Shown here piece after piece: positions 10,230 through 19,409 of a stretch of DNA of 64,000 bases (its first letter is position 1; each line of letters starts with the position of its first letter). Under the pieces are notes generated by a model. It was not told the DNA's origin, did not search any database, and worked only from the letters and a program-made list of their open reading frames with translations. The position numbers and the translations under genes were made by a program. Source of the DNA: Fen-1301 sp963786395 (lineage in GTDB: Bacteria; Bacteroidota; Ignavibacteria; Ignavibacteriales; Ignavibacteriaceae); contig CAWAZD010000015.1 of NCBI GenBank assembly GCA_963786395.1, positions 62,001 through 126,000 of the forward strand, read 5' to 3'.

Positions 10230-10946
10230 TCAATTTAAAATCATATTTTTTATTCTTTCCTTGAATTCGTCAACAGTTAATGCATTTTCAACGGAGAATT
10301 CGCCAATATTTGTTCTTCTTAAAGATCCGAGGACAGCACCACATCCAAGTTTTTCGCCAAAATCATTAGCAATCACTCGAATATATGTTCCTTTTGAGCA
10401 TTCCACCCTGAAATGCACATTAGGTAGATCTATTTTAGTGATTTCAAAAGAATGGACAGTTAATTCTCTGGGTTCTCTAACAACAATTTTTCCTTTTCTT
10501 GCAAGTTTGTAGAGGTTTTTACCATTCTGTTTTATTGCAGAATACATAGGTGGAATCTGCATAATTTTACCTGTAAATTGTTCCCTAAGCTTATAAATCT
10601 CTTCTTCCGATATATGATTGAAGGGTTTATCAATTGTACTTTCCGTTTCAAGGTCCATAGAAGGGGTGGTTTTACCAAGTGTAATAGTGCCCGTATATGT
10701 TTTATGCAAGTCCTGAAAGTCTGAGATAGATTTGGTTTTTTTACCGGTGCATAGAATAAGCAGCCCAGTAGCCAGAGGATCCAGAGTTCCTGCATGTCCA
10801 ATTTTAAGGTGTCCGATTGAATTCCTAACCTCGTAGACCACTTTAAAAGATGACCATCCGAAAGGTTTATCAACAAGAATTACCTCACCAAGGTGGAAAT
10901 TCAGGCCGGAAAAATCAATTTTCTCCTTGTTTATCATCATTTTCAT
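10230..10946 (-). CDS. truB: tRNA pseudouridine-55 synthase
   Basis: The 238-residue enzyme makes pseudouridine 55 in the T-loop of tRNAs. The catalytic motif GHAGTLDPLATGLLIL (residues ~53-68) holds the nucleophilic Asp. KPFGWSS near the N-terminus and SKGTYIRVIANDFG near 185 are also typical. There is no C-terminal PUA extension, giving the short form. Three in-frame ATGs (10946, 10940, 10937) are possible starts. All overlap the end of rbfA, so the two genes are probably translationally coupled. Confidence 0.96.
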   Translation of the reverse strand: MKMMINKEKIDFSGLNFHLGEVILVDKPFGWSSFKVVYEVRNSIGHLKIGHAGTLDPLATGLLILCTGKKTKSISDFQDLHKTYTGTITLGKTTPSMDLETESTIDKPFNHISEEEIYKLREQFTGKIMQIPPMYSAIKQNGKNLYKLARKGKIVVREPRELTVHSFEITKIDLPNVHFRVECSKGTYIRVIANDFGEKLGCGAVLGSLRRTNIGEFSVENALTVDEFKERIKNMILN

Positions 10947-11279
10947 GGATCTTTTTTATCAGACCTTCAATCTTTTCAACATAATCAATAGTATCATCTA
11001 TATAGAAATTAAGTTCAGGAACAAATTTAATTCTTACCCTATGGGCTAATTCAGATCTAATATATCCGGTAGAAGCTTTTACTTTCTCAAGGACAATTGC
11101 TCTTTTTTCCTTTTCAAAGACAGACAAATAAATTTTAGCTGATTTTAGATCCGGACTTACCTTAACATTAGTTATAGTTAAGAAGACTTAACGCACGATC
11201 CTGCATCTTATATAAAAATAATCAGACTGATCTCTTCTTTAATCAGGTGTTCAATTTTATCAATTCTGTGCGAAGGCAT
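10915..11279 (-). CDS. rbfA: Ribosome-binding factor A (two frame breaks)
   Basis: RbfA is a cold-shock 30S assembly factor acting near 16S helix 1. The start ATG at 11279 gives MPSHRIDKIEHLIKEEISLI, then the frame stops at 11208. One extra base at about 11208-11222 gives IFLYKMQDRAL. A second at about 11171-11188 gives SFLTITNVKVSPDLKSAKIYL, which continues to EKIEGLIKKIH. The corrected product is 120 residues and lines up with E. coli RbfA without gaps across both joins. The KH-like fold core and FVPELNFYIDDT are intact. It overlaps truB by about 30 bases. Confidence 0.9.
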
Positions 11280-11324
11280 AATTAAACCTTTAACTCTGCT
11301 TAAAAAATAAGATGCTGTCTCAAA

Positions 11325-11426
11325 GTAATTTTAACTCTATAAAATTACTCTAATTATGTACAATGAATAGATCCCCGCTTTCGCGAGGATGATTTTTTTT
11401 GGTCATCCTGTAAACAAAGGGATGAC
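11325..11426 (-). repeat. Array of three hairpins in the infB-rbfA spacer (REP-like)
   Basis: The spacer is 151 bases, longer than its neighbours. GTAATTTTA (11325-11333) pairs perfectly with TAAAATTAC (11340-11348). On the minus strand ATCCTCGC and GCGGGGAT (11371-11390) form an 8-bp stem closed by a GAAA tetraloop. GTCATCC (11402-11408) pairs with GGATGAC (11420-11426), or alternatively with AGGATGA at 11385-11391, so two folds exclude each other. The CGCGAAAGCGGGGAT core resembles dispersed REP-like palindromes of other bacteria, and GATGCTGTCTCAAA at 11311-11324 resembles transposon ends. No other copy was seen here. Confidence 0.5.
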
Positions 11427-11430
11427 AAAA

Positions 11431-14181
11431 TTATATAAGTTTTTTCTTGGTTTCGATTATTTTGAAAGCTTCAACAATATCGCCTGCTTTAATATCATTA
11501 AAGTTTGCAATATTTAATCCACATTCGTAACCAGCATCTACTTCACGAACATCATCCTTAAATCTTTTCAGGGAACCAATTTCACCTTCATAAATATCAA
11601 TACCATCTCTAATAATTCTAACCTTACTGTTCCTTGTAATTTTCCCGTCAGTTACATAACAGCCTGCAATAGTACCAACTTTAGGGACCTTGAAAACATC
11701 TCTGATTTCAACAGTAGCGACTGTTTCCTCAGATAATACTGGCGAAAGAAGACCTTCAAGGGCAGATTTTACTTCACTTATTGCATTATAAATGACAGAA
11801 TAAAGGCGAATATCAACATTCTGATTTTCAGCAAGTTTCCTGGCATTTACATTTGGTCTTACATGGAACCCTATAATAATTGCATTTGAAGCAGCAGCAA
11901 GCAGAACGTCACTTTCCGAAATACCGCCCACGCCTTTATGAATAACCCTGATAATAACTTCTTCATTTGAAAGCTTCATTAGCGAATCAGACAATGCTTC
12001 TACAGAACCATCCACATCACCTTTTACGATAAGCGGGAGTTCTTTAACGCCGCCTATACTAATCTGCTGAGCAATTTCATCAAGAGTAATATGGTGAACC
12101 TGTTTTTGTTCCTGTTCACGTTTGAGCTGTTGTCTTTTAAGGGAAATATCACGCGCATCTCTTTCAGAATCAACAACGACAAAAGTATCACCCGCCTGAG
12201 GAGAACCTTCAAATCCAAAAACTTGCACCGGTGTTGATGGAGGAGCATCAAAAACTTTATTTCCTCTTTCATCAAACATTGCACGAACCTTACCGAAGAA
12301 AACTCCGGCAACAAAAGGATCGCCAACGCGAAGTGTTCCTTTTTGAACAAGTATAGTACATTGGATTCCTCTTCCTTTATCAAGTTCAGATTCAATAACA
12401 ACACCTCTGGCCATTCTGTCAGGATTAGCTTTCAGATCGAGAAGGTCAGCTTCAAGAAGAATCACTTCAAGGAGATTATCAATATTCAGTCCAGTTTTAG
12501 CAGAAATTTCAACACACTGATATTTACCGCCCCAGTTTTCAACAAGAACATTTCTATCAGCGAGTTGTTGTTTAATCTTTTCAATATTTGCGCCCGGTTT
12601 ATCAATTTTATTTATTGCAATAACAATTGGCACTCTGGCTGCCTGGGCGTGGTTAATAGCTTCAATAGTTTGAGGCATAACTGCATCATCAGCAGCAACG
12701 ATAAGAACCACGATATCAGTTAACTGCGCTCCTCTGGCTCTCATAGCTGTGAATGCTTCATGCCCTGGAGTATCAAGGAAAGCGATAGTTTTCCCGTTAC
12801 CGACATCAACTTTGTATGCACCAATATGTTGAGTAATACCACCTGCTTCACCGGCTACAACATTAGTCCTTCTAATATAATCAAGGAGGGAGGTTTTACC
12901 ATGATCTACGTGTCCCATAATTGTAACAACCGGAGATCTGGGTTTCAACGATTCAGGTTCATCAATAGTATCTTCGAGAACTTCAGAGGTATATTCTTTC
13001 TGGAATTCTACTTCAAAGCCAAATTCATCAGCAACTAAAGTTATAGTTTCTACATCAAGTCTCTGATTAATTGAGACCATCAAACCAAGTTCAATACATT
13101 TAGAAATAACATCCGCAACGGGAACATTCATAAGATTTGCAAGTTCATTAACAGCAATAAATTCGGTTACCCGGATTTTAGCATTCTCAATGTCTCTTAA
13201 TTCCTGTTTTCTTTCTTCTTCAGCTTCGCGTTCTTTTCTTTTTCTTTTTCTGACGTTAGCGCGACCGGAAAGTACGGCAGTATCATCCATACTAAGGAGC
13301 GTTTTACGAATTGCTTCTTTTACTTCCTTTTCATCAATTTCAAATTTCTTAACTTTCTTTCTTTTTTTAGCTACCGGGATTTCTTCAACCGCGGGTTCAT
13401 CAACTTTTTTCTTATTCTTTGGTTTTTTCTTTTTCTTTATAGTTGAAGTACCTGTTCCTGTGGAGGTGGTAGAAGTAGAATCTGATTTCGATCCGGGTGA
13501 AGCTACATTAGATCTATCAATTGCACGTGGAGAAGGCTTTGGTTCTGATAAATCCATCTTACCGATAACAGTAAGACCTTTTCTTTTAGCAATTTCAGCA
13601 TTTTTAGGAGTAATAAATACTTTACCTTCCGTTTTATCAACCAAACTCAGGTTTTCTTCCGGGATAACTATATTTTCTTCTTCAACCGTAGAAACAGGTT
13701 CTTTTACATCTTCGGTTGATGGTAATTCCGGGTGTTCCTCCTCAGATTTGGCAATCACTTCTTCGTCGGATATTACTTCCAATTCTGAATCAGGGTTGGG
13801 AGTTTCGGAACTTGTTACCTGAACAATTTCTGCTTCTACTAAAGATTCATCGCTGGGAGTTTCTACTTCTATTATAGGAGCTTCGGTTTCAGCTTCCTCA
13901 TGTTTTGGAGCCAGTTTCTTATCATCTTCTTCAGAGGGTACCTTATCAACTCGTTTCTTATTAAACTCAGCTATCTTTTTATAATGCTTCTCTGCTTTTT
14001 CAATATCCTTTTTAAAATGATTATTTATATCAGTAATCATTTCATCGGTTAGAATAGATTGTATTGTTTTTACCTGATGCCCTTTCTTCAGTAAAAACTC
14101 TACAAGCTGCTCAGCCGAAATATTTATTTCAGAGGCTAACTTATAAACTCTTTGTTTTTTACTTTTCGTTTCTTCGGTCAT
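11431..14181 (-). CDS. infB: Translation initiation factor IF-2
   Basis: The 916-residue GTPase delivers initiator tRNA to the 30S subunit. An N-terminal IF2_N-like helical segment (YKLASEINISAEQLVEFL) is followed by a long Glu/Ser/Thr- and Lys-rich low-complexity linker (~60-300). The G domain has GHVDHGKTS near 425, DTPGHEAF near 472 and NKID near 525. Beta-barrel domain II, domain III and the fMet-tRNA-binding domain IV complete the protein. The linker is responsible for long open frames on the opposite strand. It lies 20 bases after nusA. Confidence 0.97.
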   Translation of the reverse strand: MTEETKSKKQRVYKLASEINISAEQLVEFLLKKGHQVKTIQSILTDEMITDINNHFKKDIEKAEKHYKKIAEFNKKRVDKVPSEEDDKKLAPKHEEAETEAPIIEVETPSDESLVEAEIVQVTSSETPNPDSELEVISDEEVIAKSEEEHPELPSTEDVKEPVSTVEEENIVIPEENLSLVDKTEGKVFITPKNAEIAKRKGLTVIGKMDLSEPKPSPRAIDRSNVASPGSKSDSTSTTSTGTGTSTIKKKKKPKNKKKVDEPAVEEIPVAKKRKKVKKFEIDEKEVKEAIRKTLLSMDDTAVLSGRANVRKRKRKEREAEEERKQELRDIENAKIRVTEFIAVNELANLMNVPVADVISKCIELGLMVSINQRLDVETITLVADEFGFEVEFQKEYTSEVLEDTIDEPESLKPRSPVVTIMGHVDHGKTSLLDYIRRTNVVAGEAGGITQHIGAYKVDVGNGKTIAFLDTPGHEAFTAMRARGAQLTDIVVLIVAADDAVMPQTIEAINHAQAARVPIVIAINKIDKPGANIEKIKQQLADRNVLVENWGGKYQCVEISAKTGLNIDNLLEVILLEADLLDLKANPDRMARGVVIESELDKGRGIQCTILVQKGTLRVGDPFVAGVFFGKVRAMFDERGNKVFDAPPSTPVQVFGFEGSPQAGDTFVVVDSERDARDISLKRQQLKREQEQKQVHHITLDEIAQQISIGGVKELPLIVKGDVDGSVEALSDSLMKLSNEEVIIRVIHKGVGGISESDVLLAAASNAIIIGFHVRPNVNARKLAENQNVDIRLYSVIYNAISEVKSALEGLLSPVLSEETVATVEIRDVFKVPKVGTIAGCYVTDGKITRNSKVRIIRDGIDIYEGEIGSLKRFKDDVREVDAGYECGLNIANFNDIKAGDIVEAFKIIETKKKLI

Positions 14182-14201
14182 ATATTAAATACCTATTTTA
14201 G

Positions 14202-15449
14202 CTACTCTTCCTCTTCGAACTGCGATTTAATTGTTTCTATGATTTGTGCTATTTTCTCATCATCAAGTCCCTCAATTTCTTTTAATTTTTCTGGACCTGC
14301 AGTAAGAACCTCAATCGCAGTATCATACCGGTGGTTTATGAGAAGTTCATAAATTTCAGCACCAAGCTCTTCTTTAATATCAATGAGCTCGATATCTTCT
14401 TCATATTCTTCGAACGGTTTTTCTTCTCTTAAGATTTCAATTTCAAATCCTGTAAGCTTCATAGCAAGGCGGATATTAACACCATTGCGACCGACAATCA
14501 GGGAAACCTGATCACTATCAGCAGTAACAACGGCTTTTTTAGCATGAGTATCGATATCGATTTTTTTCAATTTTGCAGGAGCAAGTGCTTTCTGAATAAA
14601 CACCAGCGGATCTTCCGAATAATTTATTACATCAATATTTTCGTTATTCAATTCTCTTACGATAGCGTGAATTCTGACGCCTTTCATACCGACGCAAGCT
14701 CCGACTGCATCAATTCTTTTATCCTGTGATTCAACAGCAACTTTAGCTCTTTCGCCGGGTTCACGGGCAATAGCTTTAAGTTCAATAATACCATCATATA
14801 TTTCAGGAATTTCAATTTCGAATAATCTTCTAAGGAACATATTATCGGATCTGGAAATAATTATAAGGGGACCGCTGTTCCCCTTTTTAACTTCCTTAAC
14901 GATAGCCCTGATAGTTTCTCCTTTCTTATACCTTTCATAAGGAATCTGTTCATTACGGGGTAAGAGCAGTTCGTTCTTATTATGGTTAACAAGAATATCA
15001 TTTTTCCTAATCTGGTAAATATCACCGACAACAATTTCACCAAGAAGTTCGTTGTATTCGTTATAGATGATATCTTTTTCAAGTTCGCGGATTTTTTGAT
15101 TGAGACTTTGTTTTGCAAGGGTTATGAGTCTTCTACCAAGAGAGGGGAGTTCAATTTTTTCAACAAAATCGTCTCCAACCTCGAGTTCATCATCATTTCC
15201 TTTCCGGTTAATTTCCTCAATACCAATTTGTGTGTTCGGGTCAGTAACTATATCCACAACAATTCTTTCAAGGAATATTTCAATATCCCCCCTATCCATG
15301 TTAACGACGACGTCAAATTTGGCTTCTTCGCCATATTTTTTTCGTACAAGCAGACCAAATATCTCTTCGAGAATGCCGCCGAGTACATCTTTATCAATTC
15401 CTTTATCTCGCACCATTTGGGCAAAGGATTCAACTATATCGAAATTCAT
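14202..15449 (-). CDS. nusA: Transcription termination/antitermination protein NusA
   Basis: The 415-residue protein binds RNA polymerase near the RNA exit channel and modulates pausing, termination and antitermination. It has the NusA N-terminal domain (~1-135), an S1 domain (LGEIVVGDIYQI) and two KH domains with GMKGVRI near 250 and GRNGVNI near 320. A C-terminal acidic region with a helix-hairpin-helix-like segment (LKEIEGLDDEKIAQI) follows. The product ends EEEE. The gene lies between rimP (15-base gap) and infB in the classic rimP-nusA-infB order. Confidence 0.97.
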   Translation of the reverse strand: MNFDIVESFAQMVRDKGIDKDVLGGILEEIFGLLVRKKYGEEAKFDVVVNMDRGDIEIFLERIVVDIVTDPNTQIGIEEINRKGNDDELEVGDDFVEKIELPSLGRRLITLAKQSLNQKIRELEKDIIYNEYNELLGEIVVGDIYQIRKNDILVNHNKNELLLPRNEQIPYERYKKGETIRAIVKEVKKGNSGPLIIISRSDNMFLRRLFEIEIPEIYDGIIELKAIAREPGERAKVAVESQDKRIDAVGACVGMKGVRIHAIVRELNNENIDVINYSEDPLVFIQKALAPAKLKKIDIDTHAKKAVVTADSDQVSLIVGRNGVNIRLAMKLTGFEIEILREEKPFEEYEEDIELIDIKEELGAEIYELLINHRYDTAIEVLTAGPEKLKEIEGLDDEKIAQIIETIKSQFEEEE

Positions 15450-15464
15450 TAAACGACCTCCGGT

Positions 15465-15920
15465 TTAGGAAAAACTAACAATTACTTTTGCTTTTTTAAT
15501 GTTATTAAATTTAATACTAATTTCATTTTGATTGAATTGAAAAACGACAATGTCATCATCAACTCTTATTAACTTACCGGTAAACTTTTTTGTACTATCA
15601 TCCGCAGAATAGCTTACCTCAAATTTGCGATTAACATTTTTAGGGAACTGCTTAAGAAATTTCAGTGGTTTGTCAGTACCGGGAGAGGAGACATCGAGCC
15701 GGTATTGGGAATCAATAATGTTTTGTTCCTCAAATTTCCTATTAATAATCCGGCTGATTCCAGCCAGGTCTTCTGCAGTAACGTTCTTTTCACTATCAAT
15801 ATATAACTCGATAATCCTGTTATTAGGATTACCCCGAAGTACAAAATCGACTATGAAGAAATTATTCTCCTCAACAGTTTCATTTGCGATATTATATATG
15901 TTTTGTTCAACAGAATTCAT
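15465..15920 (-). CDS. rimP: Ribosome maturation factor RimP
   Basis: The 151-residue protein is the usual RimP length and promotes 30S subunit maturation. The family signatures are DSQYRLDVSSPGTDKPL near residues 78-94 and the N-terminal alpha/beta half (IIELYIDSEKNVTAEDL). The C-terminal half is an SH3-like barrel (GKLIRVDDDIVVFQF). It is the first gene of the minus-strand operon. The ATG at 15920 is preceded within 12 bases by a terminator-like hairpin, described separately. Confidence 0.95.
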   Translation of the reverse strand: MNSVEQNIYNIANETVEENNFFIVDFVLRGNPNNRIIELYIDSEKNVTAEDLAGISRIINRKFEEQNIIDSQYRLDVSSPGTDKPLKFLKQFPKNVNRKFEVSYSADDSTKKFTGKLIRVDDDIVVFQFNQNEISIKFNNIKKAKVIVSFS

Positions 15921-15931
15921 ACAAACAAAAA

Positions 15932-16017
15932 TCGCCCTTTATAGGGCGAACTTAGAGACAGTAAACTTAACATTAATTATTTGAATAAGCAAGAAAGAAG
16001 GATTTACCAAATCCTTC
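15932..16017 (-). promoter_or_regulatory. Attenuator-like leader of the rimP-nusA-infB operon
   Basis: Read on the minus strand, GAAGGATTT and AAATCCTTC (15997-16017, perfect 9-bp stem, loop GGT) come first. TCGCCCT and AGGGCGA (15932-15949, perfect 7-bp stem) follow, with TTTTTGTTTG directly after, 12 bases before the rimP ATG. The second hairpin plus T-run is a textbook intrinsic terminator inside the mRNA leader. It has no T-run on the plus strand. Because NusA modulates such sites, autoregulation is a reasonable inference. Confidence 0.6.
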
Positions 16018-16181
16018 AAATTGGCTGATTTAGGGCTGAAATATGACTATTTGTGACAAAATAAACAATAATTACTCATTAAATTAGGAGAAATTCCCAT
16101 ATTCGGGAGTAGATTAATTTCCTTAATGGCGGTCAAATGAATATTTTTACCATTAATTAAACATAAGTAAAAGAGAGCAGG

Positions 16182-16799
16182 ATGGATATCAGGAAATACT
16201 CAGTAATTGTTACAGATTTAGGAAATGTATTGATTCCTTTTGATTATAATAAAGCAATTAACAAACTGGAGGAGAAAGAACCAGGTTTGGGGTTCCGATT
16301 CATAGAATTCATTAAAGCGAATTATGATATTCATAGGAAATTTGAAAGGGGGGATATCAGTCCCGAGGGGTTTCTTAAGATAATGCTTCCTGTTTTGGAT
16401 GACAAGGTTACCACGGAGGAATTTATAAACCTCTATTCACAAATATTCTCGATTAATGAGGGGCTTGTAAAATTATACACCGAACTCAGAAAGAAATATA
16501 AAATGGTTCTACTGAGCAATACAAACTGGCTTCATCATGAGAACGGATGGGGGAAATACGAATTTCTTACGTTATTTGATAAAATGGTACTTTCATATGA
16601 AGTACAGGCAGTAAAACCGGAACCGGGAATTTATAAAGCTGTGGAAGCATATACAGGGCGTCCACCTGAAGAACATATTTTTATTGATGATATATTTGAA
16701 TATTCAGAAGCAGCAAAAGCCCTGGGATGGGATGCGATTCAGTTTGTTAACAATGAACAACTTACTAAAGAATTAAAAGTTAGAGGGATAATGGAGTAA
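16182..16799 (+). CDS. HAD-superfamily hydrolase (YihX-like phosphatase)
   Basis: The 205-residue protein has the HAD motifs. Motif I is VTDLGNVLIPFD at residues ~10-21, with Asp as the likely nucleophile. Motif II is LLSNTN near 112, a Lys sits in AVKPEPGIYK near 145, and motif IV is FIDDIFEYSEAA near 168. An alpha-helical cap lies between residues ~20 and 100. Such enzymes dephosphorylate small metabolites such as sugar phosphates or FMN, and the substrate cannot be read from the sequence. It is divergent from the rimP operon and begins after AGAGAGCAGG. Confidence 0.85.
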   Translation: MDIRKYSVIVTDLGNVLIPFDYNKAINKLEEKEPGLGFRFIEFIKANYDIHRKFERGDISPEGFLKIMLPVLDDKVTTEEFINLYSQIFSINEGLVKLYTELRKKYKMVLLSNTNWLHHENGWGKYEFLTLFDKMVLSYEVQAVKPEPGIYKAVEAYTGRPPEEHIFIDDIFEYSEAAKALGWDAIQFVNNEQLTKELKVRGIME

Positions 16800-16927
16800 A
16801 TTAGAGTTACTTATCAGTATTAACCTGTTGCGATTGGGGTGATGCAGGTTAAGGTATGTTCTGAATAACTTTGGTATTAAAAAAGAATAGTGATTTTGGG
16901 TTTCTAAAACATCAGAGGAAGGTGAAT

Positions 16928-17677
16928 ATGAACTTGAAAATTATGTTTGTTCTTTTTGTTTCAACATTTTTATTCTGGACAAATGCTCAGAATTCTAAGG
17001 AAGTAAAATATATGAGTGATCAAGACACGGTACTCGGATATCTTTCAATGCCATCGGGAGAAGGTAAGCATCCAGCAATAATATTGGTTCATGAATGGTG
17101 GGGGCTGAATGATTGGGTGAAAGGAAATGCGGATATGTTTGCAAAGAAAGGATATGTAGCGTTGTGCATTGATCTTTTCAGAGGAAAGATCGCGACCAAA
17201 CCTGAGGAAGCAATGAAGTTAGTCAGTTCGATGGATAAGGAACGGGGAGTAAGAGATCTTGTTGCAGCATTTAATTATTTAAAGTCTTTACCTGAAGTAA
17301 ACTCAGATAAAATAGGAAGCATCGGGTGGTGTTTTGGCGGGTCATATTCTCTCCAGTCAGCTATAAATATTCCTGATCTAAAAGCGGTAGTTATCTGTTA
17401 CGGTCAATTAACAGATGACTCAAAGTCAATTGAGAAGATAAAAGCACCGCTTTTGGCAATATACGGGAAAGAGGATAAAAATATTCCACCTGATGCGGTA
17501 AGTAAATTTGAAAAATCTGTAAAAAGCATGGGAAAGAAAATAAAAGTATTTGAATATCCGGGCGCAGGGCATGCTTTTATGAATAGCACCGGACAAATGT
17601 ATAACAAGGAACAAACTCCAAAAGCATGGAAAGAGATTAATACTTTTCTGGATTCGCATCTTATGACAAAATTATAG
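16928..17677 (+). CDS. Exported dienelactone hydrolase-family protein
   Basis: This is an alpha/beta hydrolase of about 249 residues with an N-terminal signal peptide (MNLKIMFVLFVSTFLF...TNAQ), so it probably acts in the periplasm. The nucleophile elbow GWCFGG uses Cys, as in dienelactone hydrolases. The other triad members are likely Asp in YGKEDKNIPPD and His in YPGAGHAFMN. The ATG at 16928 is chosen over an upstream in-frame start at 16871 because it begins the signal peptide and follows GAGGAAGGTG. The substrate is unknown. Confidence 0.85.
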   Translation: MNLKIMFVLFVSTFLFWTNAQNSKEVKYMSDQDTVLGYLSMPSGEGKHPAIILVHEWWGLNDWVKGNADMFAKKGYVALCIDLFRGKIATKPEEAMKLVSSMDKERGVRDLVAAFNYLKSLPEVNSDKIGSIGWCFGGSYSLQSAINIPDLKAVVICYGQLTDDSKSIEKIKAPLLAIYGKEDKNIPPDAVSKFEKSVKSMGKKIKVFEYPGAGHAFMNSTGQMYNKEQTPKAWKEINTFLDSHLMTKL

Positions 17678-17689
17678 AAAATAGGATTA

Positions 17690-18346
17690 TTAGATATTCC
17701 GAACTTTGAAAATAAAAGACCTGAGTTTATCTTCGTCGAGGTGACCAATTGTTCTAAGACCGCTACATATATCTACGCCATAAGGGTGAACGGCATGAAT
17801 TGCTTCTTCAACATTATCGGGGTTAAGACCTCCAGCGAGGTAGACGGGTTTATTTACACTTTCACAAATCAATTTACTGACAGACCAATCGTGAGTTCTT
17901 CCGGTACCACCTAATTCTTTAACAGCCAGGTTAGGATTTCCGGAATCAAGAAGAATATTATCAACAAAGGGGGAAATTGAAACAGCTTCTTTTACAGAAT
18001 TCTCACCGGTAACATGAATTACCTGGACAATTTTAATATCCGGAAGTTCCAGACGGATTCTTTCGTAGACAATGTGTTCCACGCTGTCGACCAATTGAAC
18101 TGTATTTGTCCTGCATCTTTTAATCTGGGGGATAATATGGTCAGCTTTGAGAAGACTAGTAAGTAGAAAGGAATCAATTCCCCGGGGCACATTGGCCGCC
18201 AGGACAGGAATTAAAGCTTCATCTATGATACCGGCACCACTTGGCATTGCGGAGACGAAACCAAGTGCATTAGCGCCATATTTTATGGCAAGTTGAACTT
18301 CCTCTTGAGAGGACATACAGCAGATTTTAATTCGTGTGTAAGACAA
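17690..18346 (-). CDS. trpF: Phosphoribosylanthranilate isomerase
   Basis: The 218-residue (beta/alpha)8 protein carries TrpF signatures. KICCMSSQEE near residues 7-16 contains the catalytic Cys, ILLDSGNP near 135 contains the Asp, and LAGGLNPDNVEEAI near 175 and GVDICSGLRT near 193 bind phosphate. It isomerises N-(5-phosphoribosyl)anthranilate to CdRP in tryptophan synthesis. The other trp genes are not adjacent, so here it stands alone, convergent with the dienelactone hydrolase gene. Confidence 0.92.
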   Translation of the reverse strand: MSYTRIKICCMSSQEEVQLAIKYGANALGFVSAMPSGAGIIDEALIPVLAANVPRGIDSFLLTSLLKADHIIPQIKRCRTNTVQLVDSVEHIVYERIRLELPDIKIVQVIHVTGENSVKEAVSISPFVDNILLDSGNPNLAVKELGGTGRTHDWSVSKLICESVNKPVYLAGGLNPDNVEEAIHAVHPYGVDICSGLRTIGHLDEDKLRSFIFKVRNI

Positions 18347-18418
18347 TTCTTTTTCCTGGTTTTAGAGTGACACAATAACAATTAAAATTTCAGAACGCTC
18401 ACCATATAGAATAAGAAT

Positions 18419-19095
18419 CTATTGTTTTTTAAAGGAGATAGATTTGGTTTTATTGAATCTTAGATTTACATCCTGTCCCAGGTTAACTGATTCCCATAAA
18501 CTTTTAAATTGACTAAATTTAGTGATTGACTGGTTATTCATATTCGTAAGCAGATCGCCCTCACTAAGTCCGGCTTTTTTTATTTCCTCATTATCTCTTT
18601 AAACAATTTATTGATCATAGGTTTATCATTCACATTGATTATGAGGATGCCTATACCATTGATAAAAATTTTATTATCTGAGTGCTGATCAGAATGAGAA
18701 AAAGTTTTCTTAGGGGGGAGGCTTTTAGGGTCTGCTTTCATTATATCAACAGTAAGAGTTTGTTTATTTCTTTTAAACCCCAGTTTAAAATCCTGACCAA
18801 TTTGCAATTTGTTATAGGCATTTTTTATGTCGGCAATCCTTTTTACTGGTTGTCCGTTGACCGTTAAAATTATATCGTCTTTACGGAGATCAATATTTTT
18901 ATATGTTGACTGTCGAGCATTTTCAGGGGCAACGAACTGAATCTTATTAGTGTTTTTATACTGGACAATAAGAGCACCGATTTCCGGGAGATTGAAAACC
19001 TCATCTGTTTCAAGTTTTGAATCATTCTTACCTTGTGCAAATTGGATTTGTGCATAAAGGAATAAAGCTATTACGAAGATATAAGATTTCATCAT
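18419..19095 (-). CDS. Exported protein with two PDZ-like domains (frame break)
   Basis: The open frame from 19095 stops at 18580. Adding one A in the run at 18598-18600 continues it as KRDNEEIKKAGLSEGDLL to 18419, giving about 225 residues. A signal peptide (residues ~1-21) precedes two PDZ-like units. The first contains DLRKDDIILTVNGQPVKRI and the second AGLSEGDLLTNMNNQSITKF. No protease catalytic domain is present, so it is a stand-alone PDZ adaptor of unknown partner. Confidence 0.65.
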
Positions 19096-19409
19096 TCGAA
19101 CTCCAATTGTGAAATAATTTCTCTTTAGAGAATATATTATAGTGAAATATCTATTTAATTAAAAATACAGATTCCATCGGTATTTTCTCATTTTGCAATT
19201 GATACTGAGATAATACCATTTTTCCCTCTGTGCTTTTCTTTGAAGAGGTCAAACATATTTCCTCATTTACTCCATAAACATATCAAAACTTTGCCTATGC
19301 TGAATTTTCTTAACGCGAATAATTTAATGCCTGAAATAAGGACAAAATTGGAATAAAGAAGGAAGAAAAAACAAGCCCCTTTGTAAAGTAGGAATAGAGA
19401 TAAGGAAAT
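19096..19409. other. Divergent intergenic region, no gene
   Basis: These 314 bases separate the PDZ protein (minus) from the GT9 cluster (plus) and must hold promoters for both. A small hairpin TTCTCTTTAGAGAA lies at 19119-19132. I see no reliable -35/-10 pair and no coding sequence. Confidence 0.5.

Noticed and set aside
11280..11430. Insertion sequence between infB and rbfA
   Set aside because: The spacer has transposon-end-like and REP-like elements but no transposase frame and no target duplication that I can identify.
13190..13822. A 210-residue plus-strand open frame
   Set aside because: It is the complement of the low-complexity infB linker; Ser/Phe-rich composition mirrors the Lys/Glu/Thr codons of IF-2 and no domain is visible.
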